Assembly (NCBI GenBank): GCA_034769895.1
Contig: CM068370.1
Location: 50,105,454-50,169,453 of the forward strand
DNA from: Magicicada septendecula
Taxonomy: Eukaryota > Arthropoda > Insecta > Hemiptera > Cicadidae
Reading direction: 5' to 3'
Length of the DNA: 64,000 bases
In this document: piece after piece, positions 25,454 through 36,672 of the stretch
Layout: each line of letters opens with the position of its first letter
Numbering within the stretch: the first letter of the stretch is position 1
Translations under genes and position numbers: made by a program
Notes under the pieces: model-generated
Told to the model about the DNA's origin: nothing
The model's input: the letters and a program-made list of their open reading frames with translations, nothing else
Database searches by the model: none

Positions 25454-26296
25454 ATATTATTTATTAGTTTGCATTACTATTCATAATGAATCTTTTATTG
25501 AAACAATTGTTGATAGTTGCTTGGTTTAATTAACATATATGATTTTATGTTATAGGTGCACTTCCTATGAGGTTATGTATCAATGTGCAACATATTCTTA
25601 TGCAGTATTTGATTCTACTATTATGATTTCATTATGGTACTCTATTACAATGATTTAATTGTTAAATAATACACATGTTTACATTATTTTCCTAAACAAT
25701 AACACAATTATTCTTAATCTAATAGCATTACATTTCTTGTTGTGTTGTACCTTGTTTTTGGTACATTGTTTGTTTGATACCTAACAAACTAGCTTGTTTG
25801 TTATTATTTATTCTGGACTTTCTTTATATTTTATTCTGTCTTGCCGTGGCATTCAGTTATATTTCATTTTAAAGCTTGCAAAGTTTTTATTATCAGTTCC
25901 TATGAACAATTATTTTACTGTTCTATCTTACATTTCTCTTGGTGGCCTTACGATTATCTATTTTGGGTTACAATCTTGATTAAACTAGTCACACTAACTG
26001 TCTGTGCATTTTAACTATTTAATCTTTGATGTTTCCACTATAATGGTAACGCATTTTCCTCTGTTATAAACACACTCACTTGTATTGTCTGTGGGGTTTA
26101 TTTGGGTTAAAAATGGTTAACTTGTTACAGGTTCTCATACTTACATTAAGTTTTCACTGTTACTGTTTGTGATTGCTTAATTATGCTAAACACTGGTTTC
26201 TTCATAGTTGATAATAGTTATACTTCTTCCGGTCACTAGTATAGTTCCTTGTATACTTGGTGAATGGTGATTTCTTGTATTGTCCATATATTATCT
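25454..26296 (-). repeat. Inverted LTR segment joined to the LTR start
   Basis: This is the reverse complement of 14818-15706 lacking one 46-bp duplication unit. It is attached directly to the collinear LTR start. The expected continuation of the LTR (15707 onward) does not follow, and after 26296 the sequence is unrelated. Either a real inversion with deletion or a misassembly is possible. Confidence 0.85.
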
Positions 26297-26299
26297 TAG

Positions 26300-26690
26300 A
26301 TGTTTAGGGATGCAACAGTTGTCAGTTTGGTTAAGATGTGCAAACTATTTTAGATGATATTGGACACCATTATGCCCACAATATTCAGTTCTTCCCATAT
26401 GTGTTTTCTATAATTTTCTTCTCCAGTCTTCTAGAATACTTTGCCATGTGCCTGAGAAAAATCATTTCGGCTGCTTGAATACAATTGAATTTCGTTAAGT
26501 CCAACCCTCAGACTCATAGAGAAGTGTGGGGTAGAACTTTTTGTTTCTTTACTTATTGATTTTAAAGTTCTCATGATGGTTCTTGAGTAACTGATGGTTA
26601 CAATCGCACATAAGATTGTAGTAGCTTATTCACCACATCATTGTTTGTAATGTAAGATACATTATATTCATGTCCAGAAAATTGAGCTGA
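26300..26690 (-). pseudogene. Non-LTR retrotransposon fragment, C-terminal end of RT ORF
   Basis: Minus-strand frames with several shifts give TLLYESEGWT near 26520, an IQAAE.IFLRHMA-like segment near 26470 and a degenerate YLGC-like block further upstream near 26680. These are the last conserved blocks of the same RT family as at 3520-5197. Only the 3' end remains, as is usual for 5'-truncated LINE copies. Confidence 0.55.
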
Positions 26691-27350
26691 ACATTAAGCC
26701 CAAGGTGGTAGCCCACCATCGTCTTAGCCTGTAATATCCTAGTAATATATTCAATAGTATATTAATTACTAAACTCTTTCAAGCAAGACATAACCAGACG
26801 GATTAGTTATTATTGTCCAACTTACAATCTAGTGAGTAAAGAAAACCATTGTTGAAGAGAATGGAACTGGCAATGAGTAAAAGAACACTTTTACTTTTAT
26901 TTTTGTATCAAGTTCAAAACTATGTGCACATAAAAAGTGGAAAGAACAAAAGCAGCAGCACATGTTTCAATATAGACACCCCTTTTTACGTGTTCAAGCC
27001 ATTAGCCTTTGGTCCTCTAAAATTAATTTGGATGCTGGAACAAACATTTTAAATTATTTCTTGATATCAAGAATGAATCCTCCCTGATCACATTAGAGCT
27101 AACAAACACACATTGTAAAAACTGACCAAGTCCCATGAAAACTGGAAGAAATCAGGCTAATTCAGATAAAACTGTGATGCAGTCAATTTCTAAACGTTGT
27201 CAGGAAAGAAATGGAAGATTTGGCATATATGTTACCAATCCAGATTTTTGTGAAGTCCATCCCATTAATTCTAACTGGAATGTCTTTATAAAATCCTTTA
27301 AAATATATGCAAAAATATAAAATTTATTCAAAACAGAGTACACATAATTA

Positions 27351-27496
27351 TTTTAATAAATTCAAAATACTGTCGCATATCCTTAGTTTCAATTTCAGTT
27401 GCATCAGATCGTCTTGGTTCTTTTCTAACAATTCAAGCTGTTGTCTATCACTATAATACAAGCACAGATCTTCATTACTACTGAAGCAGCCATCTG
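27351..27496 (-). CDS. Possible terminal exon of an unidentified host gene
   Basis: On the minus strand a strong acceptor-like sequence (CTTTGTGTTACAG, preceded by pyrimidines) is followed by about 48 open codons rich in Leu, Glu, Lys and Gln (NEDLCLYYSDRQQ ... LEKNQDDLMQLKLKL). They end in a stop near the lower coordinate. The charged, regularly leucine-spaced composition fits a short helix or coiled coil. I do not recognise the protein. No partner exon is certain; another candidate on the same strand is near 38047. It could be chance. Confidence 0.25.
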
Positions 27497-27787
27497 TAAC
27501 ACAAAGATAGTGTACTGTGAGCAAGCAGCTGAGCCATGTTACTGTTAACTGAAGTGAAAGCTTCCCGAGTGACACTGACATGTCATCCCCAATGGCTTTC
27601 AAAATACAATAATAATAATAAAACACACAATGTTTTCAAAGATGCTATTGAAGAGAGTAGAAAAAACATTGGATAGCCATTTGGGTAAATATCAGGGTCG
27701 CTTCAGGAAGTGCAGATCCTGTCCAGAACAAATATTCACTCTGAAGTCAATAATCCGTTACAGGCTACTGAATTCAAAGGAGATGAA

Positions 27788-29160
27788 TTCTTGGATTTCG
27801 TTGTCCATGACGTATCCGTTACTTAACTAAATACAACTATTACATTAACGACTCAGAACACAAAGTTTTTATAAGTAAAAACAAAGTTTTACTTACAACC
27901 TGAACCGGTTTTCACCTTTAAAAGACTTCTTCAGAGGTTGCCGCTGGTAGCGCTGTCCGTCCTGTTGTGGGCTACAGAATCGAATTTCGAAAGATCGATG
28001 TTGTGTGTGTGGGGTGAGATATGTTCGAATAATGTGTGCGATTTGAACTGTGTCTGTTCATTTAGGATGTCGTTTTTATTTGTTTTCGTGTGTTTGTATA
28101 TTTCCAATTGTTCTAGAGTGTCTAGTTTTCGGCCTTTTGTGTGTACATGTAGAATGTTCATGTTATTGTCGATATTTTTGTATGTGTGGTTTGCTTCAAT
28201 GAGGTGGTTTGCAAAGGTAGATTCTGTAGTGGAGTGGAGTGCCTTTGTGTGTTCAATGTATCTCTGTTTGAAGCTACGTCCTGTCTGGCCTATGTAGAAT
28301 TTGTTGCAATTTGAGCAATTTAATCTGTAAACACCAGGTAGATCGAATTTGTTTTGTGCTTTGTGTGTGTGTTTTGATAGTGTGTGTTCTGTTTTGGTAG
28401 TAGTTTTGTAAGCGATTCTGTATCCTGCTTTTTTGAATTTGTGGGCTATTTTTTCAGTTTGTTTGTGGATGTATGTTAGTGTTATGAAGTTGTTGTTTTC
28501 TGTCTTTGTGTGTTGTTTGTTTTGTGTAGGAGTTTACTGAATATTGTTCTGTCATATCCATTAGATTCTGCTAGATATTTTATCGTGTTTAGTTCGTCTT
28601 TGTAGTCTTTTTCATCTAGGGGGATGTTGTTAAGTCTATGTATCATGGTTCTGAAGGCAGCTAGTTTGTGTTGTATTGGGTGATTGGAGGAGTTGTGTAT
28701 TAGTGTGTCAGTTGTAGTTGGTTTTCTATATATACTGAATTTGTGCCTGTGTTCAAGTTCTGTGATGGAGAGGTCTAAGAAGTTTATGGTATTGTTGTGT
28801 TTGTATTCGGCAGTAAAGGTTATGTTTTTATGTATTTTGTGTATGTGCGTTAGTAACTGTTCACTTGTCTTTTGTTTCCCCTGTATAGTATTAGAATGTC
28901 ATCAACGTATCTGTGCGAATATAGTATTTTATGTGAGTGTCTGTCACTGTTTGTGAGTATTTTTGTTTTTTCTAAGTGTTGGAGGAAGACTTCTGCTAGA
29001 ATGCTGGATATGGGGGAGCCCATGGGTAGACCATCATTCTGTGTGTAATATTTATTGTTATAAGTAAAGTAGTTTTGTTTTGTGACAATGTTCAGAGTTT
29101 CTGTTACGTCGTTGATAAGTTCGTCTGGTGTGTTGTTCTGTTTGAGTTTGTTTTGTACGG
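27788..29160 (-). pseudogene. Penelope-like element, 5'-truncated and frameshifted copy
   Basis: Minus-strand pieces at 29160-28850 and 28161-27931 match the long Penelope ORF at 41578-43287 closely: NKLKQNNTPDELIN, the RT block DGLPMGSPISSILAE, YVDD, and the C-terminal LDTLEQLEIYKHTKTN. The GIY-YIG region lies between in broken frames (near 28260-28340). The copy starts abruptly at about 29160, where GC-rich unrelated sequence abuts. The 3' end keeps the Penelope tail, ending with the same ACGAAATCCAAGAAT as the two other tails in the window. The RT and endonuclease would support target-primed insertion; this copy is inactive. Confidence 0.88.
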
Positions 29161-30478
29161 CCACGGCCTTCTTGAGTCGCTGCCGCTGCCGTTTCCATCT
29201 GTGCTGCTTGCGCTTCAACTTGCAACTTCTGACTGCATGGTGTGGCACTGACACCAGGTACAACTAACGCTTCTTTTTTAATATGAATGTATTTCTAATA
29301 ATAAACTTACCATTATAAGTTTTTTTTTTTTAATATCTATAAACACTTTATGCGGTAAAGTTGTAAGGTAGATTTCAAAATAATATGAAAAAATCTTTGA
29401 AATCAATCGATTAAATCCTGGACCTATCATAGTGCTGCGTTTCAGCACGTGACAATAGAACATTTGCAAATAAATTAAAACATTTACAAAAAAAAAATTA
29501 ATTTTTCCAAATCTGGAGGCCCCCTACTAAGTGAGGCCAGGGGCCGTCAACCCCTCCCGCCCCCTTAGTCCGCTACTACTACTTTCCACTGTAATCAAAC
29601 TGCAATCTCATTCTTTATAAAAGTATCTTCACCCTTTATAAAAGTAAATTCAGATGATTACATTATTATGGTTGTTTAAATTTGAAAAACACATTAGCCA
29701 TAATTGGTTGGTAGCTATTTTAAAACAATATAAAGATTAAATTATAAAAACACTAATCTATACATGCTTTTCACTTATTATTTTCTTGTGCAATGTATTT
29801 TTCTGTGGATGTATGTATTTTCTGCCTTCCGATAAGAAGAAAAAGGTAATTTTTTTTCTGCAAGCACTGTATTTGATTGTGTTGTGAGTGTGAGACTTTC
29901 AATGAGACTACTCTGCTGCTCATTCACTTGGCAAATTATTGTATGAGTAATTTTTTGGAGTGTCTCATTTGTTGTGAGGAAAATATAGGAATCCAACATT
30001 CAAGCCAGTCTCACCCCCCCCCCCCAGGATCGGCTCCTAGTTATGCCACTAATTCGTTACATAGCCTGCTGTTATAATTTAGTTCAAAATTTTGCCACCA
30101 TAATTTAGTTCAAAATTTTGCCACCCTTAGTCCGCTACTGCATTATAGCCCAGATATTCAAAATTGCTGACCTGCTGCAAAACAGTACCATCTACAACAA
30201 TTTTTGTTTGTAAAGGTCTCCCACAAACCAGTGATACACTCAGTGTTCAGCTGTTGCTTGTGCTAGGCTTGTGGTGTTTTTAATGTAAACAAAATGTCAA
30301 AACATTTTATTTTTGTATTAAATGGATCAATATACAATGAAAATTCCAATTATTCAGGATTCAAAATTGATAATATTGTTATGACATTACAGAACAATCT
30401 ACATGTTTATAGAATGTTGCAGATGAATCCAGCTGTGAGTCTGTGTGGCGTACGTGATTCTCGACACATTAGCTAGAG
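29161..30478. other. Unassigned region with short repeats
   Basis: No gene. A GC-rich patch at 29161-29260 joins the Penelope fragment. The motif TTAGTCCGCTACT occurs near 29565 and near 30127, and a poly-C tract is at about 30012-30026. These look like ends of short unclassified repeats. Confidence 0.5.
30074..30125. repeat. Two tandem copies of a 26-bp unit
   Basis: ATAATTTAGTTCAAAATTTT begins at 30074 and at 30100, each followed by GCCACC. Confidence 0.9.
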
Positions 30479-30960
30479 TGTGCCAGAAGCTGCGCGAACT
30501 GTGTCAAGGCCGCAATTAATTATGCTCTAATGTTTTCCTTTATTATTAATCCGCAGTATAGAATAATATAGTATTTTGGGGGGTATAAATACCAGTACTC
30601 AACGACGTTCAGTTTGAGTTATAGTTGTGATATATTACAGTGTGGTTTGAGTTTATTGTTGGTGTTTATTGTTGGTGTTTACTGTATGCATTCAAGTGGT
30701 TATTAGTGAAGTGGTGTGTTTTATAATCGGGCGGTATATTGTAATACAATTGTGTTTTAACATTGACTTTTATTGTGTGTGTGGACAATTTTTATTTGAT
30801 TTGTTGTAAGACACTTGTGTTGTTAATTATGAACTGTTTAACTGTGAAAATTAAAGCTGGTGATTAGTGACTTAATTGGTGTCTTGTATTTAGTTTTCCA
30901 CTGTACCATACAACGATCAGAGACCGATATAACAATATGGATAAAGATGCTACTGTACCT
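30479..30960 (+). promoter_or_regulatory. Core-promoter-like region, possibly a solo LTR
   Basis: A TATAAATA box at 30584-30591 is followed at proper spacing by an arthropod initiator TCAGTT at 30609-30614. The upstream edge TGTGCCAGAAGC resembles an LTR start. Downstream, AATTAAAGCTGG followed by a GT-rich GTGTCTTGTATTT stretch resembles a poly(A) signal and U5. A short acidic frame with a DESSDGNSDYDS motif follows at about 30970-31060 in a frame different from the first ATG (30936). No second LTR was found, so the LTR reading is tentative. A promoter-like arrangement is what can actually be seen. Confidence 0.35.
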
Positions 30961-33551
30961 ATGAACCTGATGAATCTTCTGATGGCAACTCAGATTACGA
31001 TTCTAAAACAGAAGAACAGTACCGAACATCTGCCCAAAATTTTCCAAAAAGAAAATGGACCCTATTGAACAAAATTAAGTTCCACAAGATACTGTAAGGT
31101 GCGTTCAGACAAAGGAAAGAGGCTAAGAAAAACACGGTGGTGATGGTGTTAAGAATGTGCTGCAGGGCTGCGTATACCCAAGTGTTTGCAACGTTATTAT
31201 ACCCTCATTTCTCATTCTTATTAAAAAAAATATACTTAATTAAATTGTGTTAAAACAGGCATGAAATATACTACAAGATATTAAATTAGTAAACATAATC
31301 ACTGTAAATTTAAATATTGAAGATTAAAAAAAAATTTAATGAAATAATATGTTTAAGACTAACTTGAAAAAAAGTATACACATATACGTGATCATAATAC
31401 CAACAGTAGATGTAAAATCTGCATGGAAGGAGTTTAAAGTTGATGTAATGTATTATTTTGTAGGTAACAAAGAGTAAAATTGTTTCACTTTTTTGAGATA
31501 CAGTATTGCTAAAAATTGTGGTTCACCAGAGAAACTGTGATGCAGGAGAAACAGTTGTAATTAAATTTAAATGAAAAAGTTAAAATATAAATACTAAATA
31601 TAAATACTTTAAGTTTTCCTTTTTAATACTTATAAAATGATAAATAATTATGTGGAATTAAGAAACATGTGAGCAGAAATTGGACAGGTCATAAAGAGAA
31701 GCAGGGCCTTATATCTCAGACACATAGTGAGTCATGAGGAATGTGATACATTGCTACTTACAATAAAAGAAAAATTGAGGAATAGCTCGATCTGGGCTGT
31801 AGAGCCAATGATGTATGTATGTATGAAATCTCTTTGCGATAAGCAGTTGGGTTAACAGATATTCAGTCTGGACCTTTATATAACTGTACCAGAATTGAAG
31901 ATTGAGAAGCATGGCATAACTTGAAATGTCTCATAAAAGTACTTGAATGTTTCACATGAAGTGGTGAAACTTAGACTAGCAATCAGTGACAAAGCTAGTA
32001 GTTAATGAATGGGTAGGCAAAAATCATATCTTAAATTTTTTTTAAGGAATCACTAAAAGGATGGTGGTTCAAATCGGACACTGAGGTAGAGTTTGCTGTA
32101 CTTCTTCGTGTGACGAGATCCTGGCCCGAGAAATCAGATTCTGCGGTAGGTAAAAATAAGTATTTTTATGTATTTATATTTGTATTAATAGATAGAATTT
32201 CACAGAGGGGAGAACGTCAGCATGACTTTAGAGGATCATAGACACTAATTAGAAATTATGGCATATGAGACTATTAAAGTAGTTGGTTTGATTACTTCAC
32301 TAACAGAAACGGAAGAAGCCGTATACTTAATTTAGAATTTCGGATGAACCGGTTACGGAAGATTACGGTCTCTGAGTTCCAGAATGCTCATCAAGACTGC
32401 TCTGTTTTCGAAAACGACTTAACTTGTTTTTTTCCACTATTCAAAGACTTGCCAAATAGCGTATGCATACAGTCATTGATATTACAATAGTTTAAAAAAT
32501 TTTCTCTCTCCCTTTTGTTTTAGCCATAATACTGCTTTGAGAAAACCAGTCTTTATCCTTGTTTTATGCAGTCTTTAACGTCTGGTACATACAGCTAGGG
32601 CCTCATATTTTTCTGACGATAAACTTAACGCTTATTTTCGTTCTGTACTGATTCATGATTAATACTTCCAGCAAAGACTAACTGTAACAACTAAACGAAG
32701 AAAATAGAATAACTAAAGAATTTATGAAATAGCTATAGATACGTCCATATAATTTAAAATATTTTCAAAATTCAACTGAAAATCGATAACGTAGTGGCGG
32801 AAACAAACAGCGTAAATAAAAGGAAATGAAAAGAAAATAAAGGGAATAAAGCAAGGCCGTGACTCGACGGAGTAACGGAATTAAAAACCAGTACAGTAGT
32901 AGAAAGAAAATCGTCTCCTGAGAAAAAGAAATACAACATGACGTTCACTGACGGACGCGACGTTTAGGTACTATAGCGTGGCTTTCTTTGAGTCATGTGG
33001 TCATATAGAAACGATTTCTTTTCTACCGTAAATGAAATCGTTTAGACAATTTTTTCAAATGCGAATATTCAACCGACAATAAACTCTTATTTTTCTGTAT
33101 GATTTAAAAATGTTATCGGATATGAACAATGAACAAAAATTAACAGTAACGGGTTCCCTGTTTTAAAAGTTAAACAACGCACACCTACTACCTCTTGTAG
33201 TTTACAAAAAAACATTTCGGGTGTATCTGTGTTGCTTAAAGAAACCAGCAAAGAGTACGGTAAACACTAATGTTTTTCTTTGTGATTGGACTCAAGCTTA
33301 AACCGCACAGTCAAGTTATTCCAAACACACTGACTAGAACATAGTCGTGCTAATACCTCTTTTTTTTATAATAAACTGGTCATCATAGAAAAACAACAAA
33401 CAAAACCCCTGTAATAAGCTGCCTACTCGTAGGTGTTTGAACTTGGCAACGCGGCACCCGCTTTAGCCGCCGGAAGGCCCGCTTACACACGGTCCAGCGC
33501 ACACACACCCTTGCATGAATATCACTCTGTATAAAATCGGCATCTCAATGT
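30961..33551. other. AT-rich region without recognisable gene
   Basis: Only very short frames. A short acidic reading frame at the left edge may be the start of a dead transposase or gag. A GTATGTATGTAT tract lies near 31813-31825. A GC-rich patch is at 33430-33510 and a TATAAAA box near 33532, just before the next frame. Confidence 0.5.
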
Positions 33552-33932
33552 ATGTTTGCAGCAGTTGTGGATTTTGATAACCACGATCAAGAGCTTCAAA
33601 ACAAGACCAAGTCTGCCTTTGTACGACTATCCTGTACCGAGAAAAAGTTGTTTCACAAAACTGATAACTTTTTTTGGATCACAAAACAATTTTGTAATTT
33701 AAGTAGTGCATTGAAAATACTTGTGCCCATACTGTATAAAAATTTAGTTATGATCGGACCAAGGGTTTTTAATTTATATAATTTCAAAGAGAGCGGTTTC
33801 TTGAAAAACACAAAAAACATACTTTTTACTCTAACCGCGAAAACAAATTTAAATCAACCATTAACAAATATGTTTCTTACACACATCAACGCAAAATTAA
33901 ACGCGCAAAAATTTGATGTAACTAGTTTTTGA
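33552..33932 (+). CDS. Hypothetical 126-aa reading frame
   Basis: An open frame from ATG to TGA, Lys/Asn/Phe-rich as expected from AT-rich DNA, with a segment IGPRVFNLYNF in the middle. I recognise no domain, signal peptide or membrane segment. A TATAAAA box sits only about 20 bp before the ATG, too close to drive this ATG. It may be a fragment of an element or a chance frame. Confidence 0.2.
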   Translation: MFAAVVDFDNHDQELQNKTKSAFVRLSCTEKKLFHKTDNFFWITKQFCNLSSALKILVPILYKNLVMIGPRVFNLYNFKESGFLKNTKNILFTLTAKTNLNQPLTNMFLTHINAKLNAQKFDVTSF

Positions 33933-34237
33933 GTAGACTTACAGGTTCACTTGTAATTAACGCTTAAACTCGATAATCCATAATAAAAAATCCGACAGCA
34001 ATTGCCTAGTATGCGCTTTCTACATAGCGAACTTTATAATCGGGTGAACCCAATACTTGCTATATACTTTTCGTCTTCTCCGTCTTAAATATAACAAATA
34101 GTAAATACAACCTTCTGTTGAATTCAGCCTTTTGTATAAACTACACTCACCACGGCCGATATGGCATGCATCCAGGGGGGGGCCATTCCGGCTTCTGCGC
34201 TAACCTAGCGATCAGCTGTTTTTGCCGCGTGACGTGA

Positions 34238-35108
34238 CTGGTGGAAGAAATACGCGCGAGTCTTGATTTACCATGCAATCTTACCTGAGACAATGTCCTA
34301 CTTAGCATCTCTCTGCTGTTTACACGAAATATTAACAATAATTGTAATGAGCTATTCATATAGAAAAAGGATTAAACAACAAGATTAAATGGTTTGCGGC
34401 AAAAAATAATGGTAAAATTTATTTCTACATTTAATAGAAAAGTAAGCAAGTCTGTCCACATATAACATTGACAAAATGGCACAAGATGTAAAATTAAGTC
34501 GGAAAGGAGGCGATATATATATATATATATATCATTTTTTATTATTCGTTAATTTTATATTAATAGAATTATTTCGATTGTTATTAATTTACTTAGAAAC
34601 CTCTGATGATACTGATATTTTTCAGTGAAACGTGCGTCAGGTGTTAAAAAGAATATACGAAATTATACTACTTGCAGAAGAAACAAATTGAAAACATCAC
34701 AAATTATATATATATATATATATAATATGCCTGCGTGGGTGGGTGCGCGTACGTGCACACGCGTGCGCGCATGAGTGCGTGTATAAACATTTCTATGTAG
34801 TATAATATATTTGAAACAAGCTTCCAATTATTATAATTATAATCAATATCATAATCATTTTCTTTATCTACATTTTCATTGTTATTTCATTGTTACTAGT
34901 TTCAGTTAAAAACTGAAGCTAGTACGTTTAGTTGTAAACATAAATAATTTTATCAACGAAATGAAAATGGTTATTTAGTTGATACATACCTTCATAGGTG
35001 ACTTAAATTTTTGAAGACGAAGCTACCCAGAGCCGACTCTTTGTTGCTGCATACTTTTCAAGTGACTTGAGTTTGAACTGTTTGTTCAGATGGCGGATTC
35101 TGATGAAT
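34238..35108 (-). repeat. Left arm of an 870-bp inverted repeat around the P transposase
   Basis: This arm is the reverse complement of 36567-37442 with only a few differences, for example near 34507-34517 and one base near 34950. Its inner end contains an inverted copy of the last roughly 35 codons of the P transposase plus its 3' flank. Within it lie two (TA)n tracts, a CG/CA-rich tract at 34735-34790 and a hammerhead-like motif. The outer end carries a short frame MNSSLQLL...MLSRTLSQ followed by a donor-like CAGGTAAGA, reading outward. Confidence 0.95.
34599..34642 (+). ncRNA. Hammerhead-ribozyme-like motif, left arm
   Basis: Core CTGATGA is at 34603-34609, GAAA at 34627-34630 and GTC at 34636-34638. 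Possible stem I pairs ACCT (34599-34602) with AGGT (34639-34642). Stem II pairs ACTGA (34611-34615) with TCAGT (34622-34626). Stem III is very short (ACG/CGT). One extra T at 34610 sits between the core and stem II, which departs from the classical fold. Known hammerheads of this short-stem-III type occur in Penelope-like elements. Whether this one cleaves is unknown. Confidence 0.4.
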
Positions 35109-36672
35109 TAGAGGTCTCTTTGCCAAGTGGAAGCAACCCATTTATTATGATTTTGATGTGACCATGACAGATGTATTGCTTAAAAGCATTATCAGTGCCG
35201 TTGAGAGCAGTAATATTCATGTAGCGGCTGTGACGTGTGATATGGGGGGAAAGAATTCAAAAGTCTGGAAGGAATTAGATGTAAACACAGAAAAAAATGT
35301 CTTCATTAACCCGACTACAAACGATAAGGTGTGGGTTTTCTGTGACGTACCTCATCTTTTGAAGCTGCTTAGAAATCATTTTCTAGACCATGGGTTGTTA
35401 CTTTGCGACGGCACTGAGCTTAAAAAAGATACAATCGAAAATCTGTTACAGCAACAGAAAGGAGAATTGACGATTTTACCCAATATTAGTCAGATACACC
35501 TTAACGTAACTGGTCGATCTCGTCAAAATGTAAGATTTGCTGCACAGTTGTTTTCTAATCGTACAGCAAAGGCGCTGAAGTATGTTGCAAATAAAGAGCG
35601 CGAAAGCAGCTTCATCGAACTGGTAAACGATGCATTTGCTGTTTTAAACTCAAGACTTCCAAAAGACCAGAAAACGCCCCTCAGAAGTGGGTACGGCATG
35701 AATTTAAGGAGCCAAGAAAATACTTTAAAAAGGTTTTTGGAAGTAATAACTAACATGCGAGTAGCAAGTAAAAAAAGTTTACTACCTTTTCAGAAAGGTT
35801 TCGTTATATCTTTAAATTCATTGTTCGGCCTTTATGAACAAATGACAATGATTCATGGGGTGACGTACATTTTGACCGCTAGATTCAATCAAGATTGCCT
35901 TGAAAACTTTTTTTCGCGAATTCGGGGATTAGGCGTCTTTTATAATAATCCCACTCCCTTTGAAGTGCGCAACAGAATTCGGCTCTTACTTTTAACGGGT
36001 AGCACGGACGATATACCGTTATCTGGAAGTGCGTCTGTGGCTGAGGATGGTAGCATTCATTCCACCGAAGTTATGGAATCAAATGACTCTGACGAGGATT
36101 TCATCCAGTTTGTTACCAATGAACTATGCATAGACATAGTTGAACATACGTTAATACCAAGTTCTCCGAATAATGACACCGACGAAGCAGAATTGTTAAA
36201 AACAGAGGACTTGGCCCCGTCTGCAAGTGACAACGATGTTCCTCAAGATGCCTTAAAATATCTGGCCGGGTACATCGCATTCAAGTGCCGCTTCATTGAT
36301 GAAAGTCTAGGTGTGAGAGGCGAAACATTGTGTCTTTCCGGGGAACATAGTCATGACTGGATATCGATTATATCAAAGGGGGGGCTTACCCATCCGTCAG
36401 ACGAGTGGTTACAAAAACTGATTCAGTTTGAGATAGTTTTTACTTCTTTCCACGGACGTACAGTATCAAAACAAGTGAAAGTTATCTCTTATTTGGCCAC
36501 CTTACTCAAATCTAAATTTCCAGAGGTGGACGAGAAAGTCATTTGTCTGTACGTCAGGACAAGAACATTCATCAGAATCCGCCATCTGAACAAACAGTTC
36601 AAACTCAAGTCACTTGAAAAGTATGCAGCAACAAAGAGTCGGCTCTGGGTAGCTTCGTCTTCAAAAATTTAA
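35109..36672 (+). pseudogene. P-element-type transposase, N-terminally truncated
   Basis: The frame opens right at the palindrome junction (35109) and runs to TAA at 36672; the first ATG is at 35158. It begins with KWKQPIYYDFDV, the usual start of the catalytic part in P/THAP9 transposases. Visible are VTCDMGGKN (first catalytic Asp), FCDVPHLLKLLRN (second Asp), a GTP-binding-like insertion region, FNQDCLENFFSRIRG (catalytic Glu region) and LAGYIAFKC near the C-terminus. The N-terminal THAP zinc finger and leucine-zipper part are missing, having been replaced by the inverted copy of the 3' end. The 504-codon stretch has no internal stop, so the loss is recent. Confidence 0.9.

Larger units (their letters stand above)
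14302..26296 (+). mobile_element. Giant LTR element with gag-like gene and no pol
   Basis: The left LTR runs 14302-18554 and begins TGTAACGT and ends ACGTTACA, a perfect 8-bp terminal inverted repeat. Three bases later a tRNA-Lys-type primer site starts. The internal part (18558-24937) holds a coiled-coil gag-like gene and then about 4.7 kb without protease, RT or integrase. At 24938 the LTR start reappears with near-identical sequence for 516 bp, then an inverted 843-bp LTR segment follows and the match ends at 26296. The organisation resembles large non-autonomous LTR derivatives (LARD-like), which depend on enzymes from another element. The 3' LTR is incomplete, so the outer right boundary is uncertain. 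Confidence 0.7.

Noticed and set aside
27938..28956. Plus-strand Cys/Val/Phe-rich frames
   Set aside because: They are the antisense of the Penelope coding sequence on the minus strand; the same antisense frames appear at 42162-43223.
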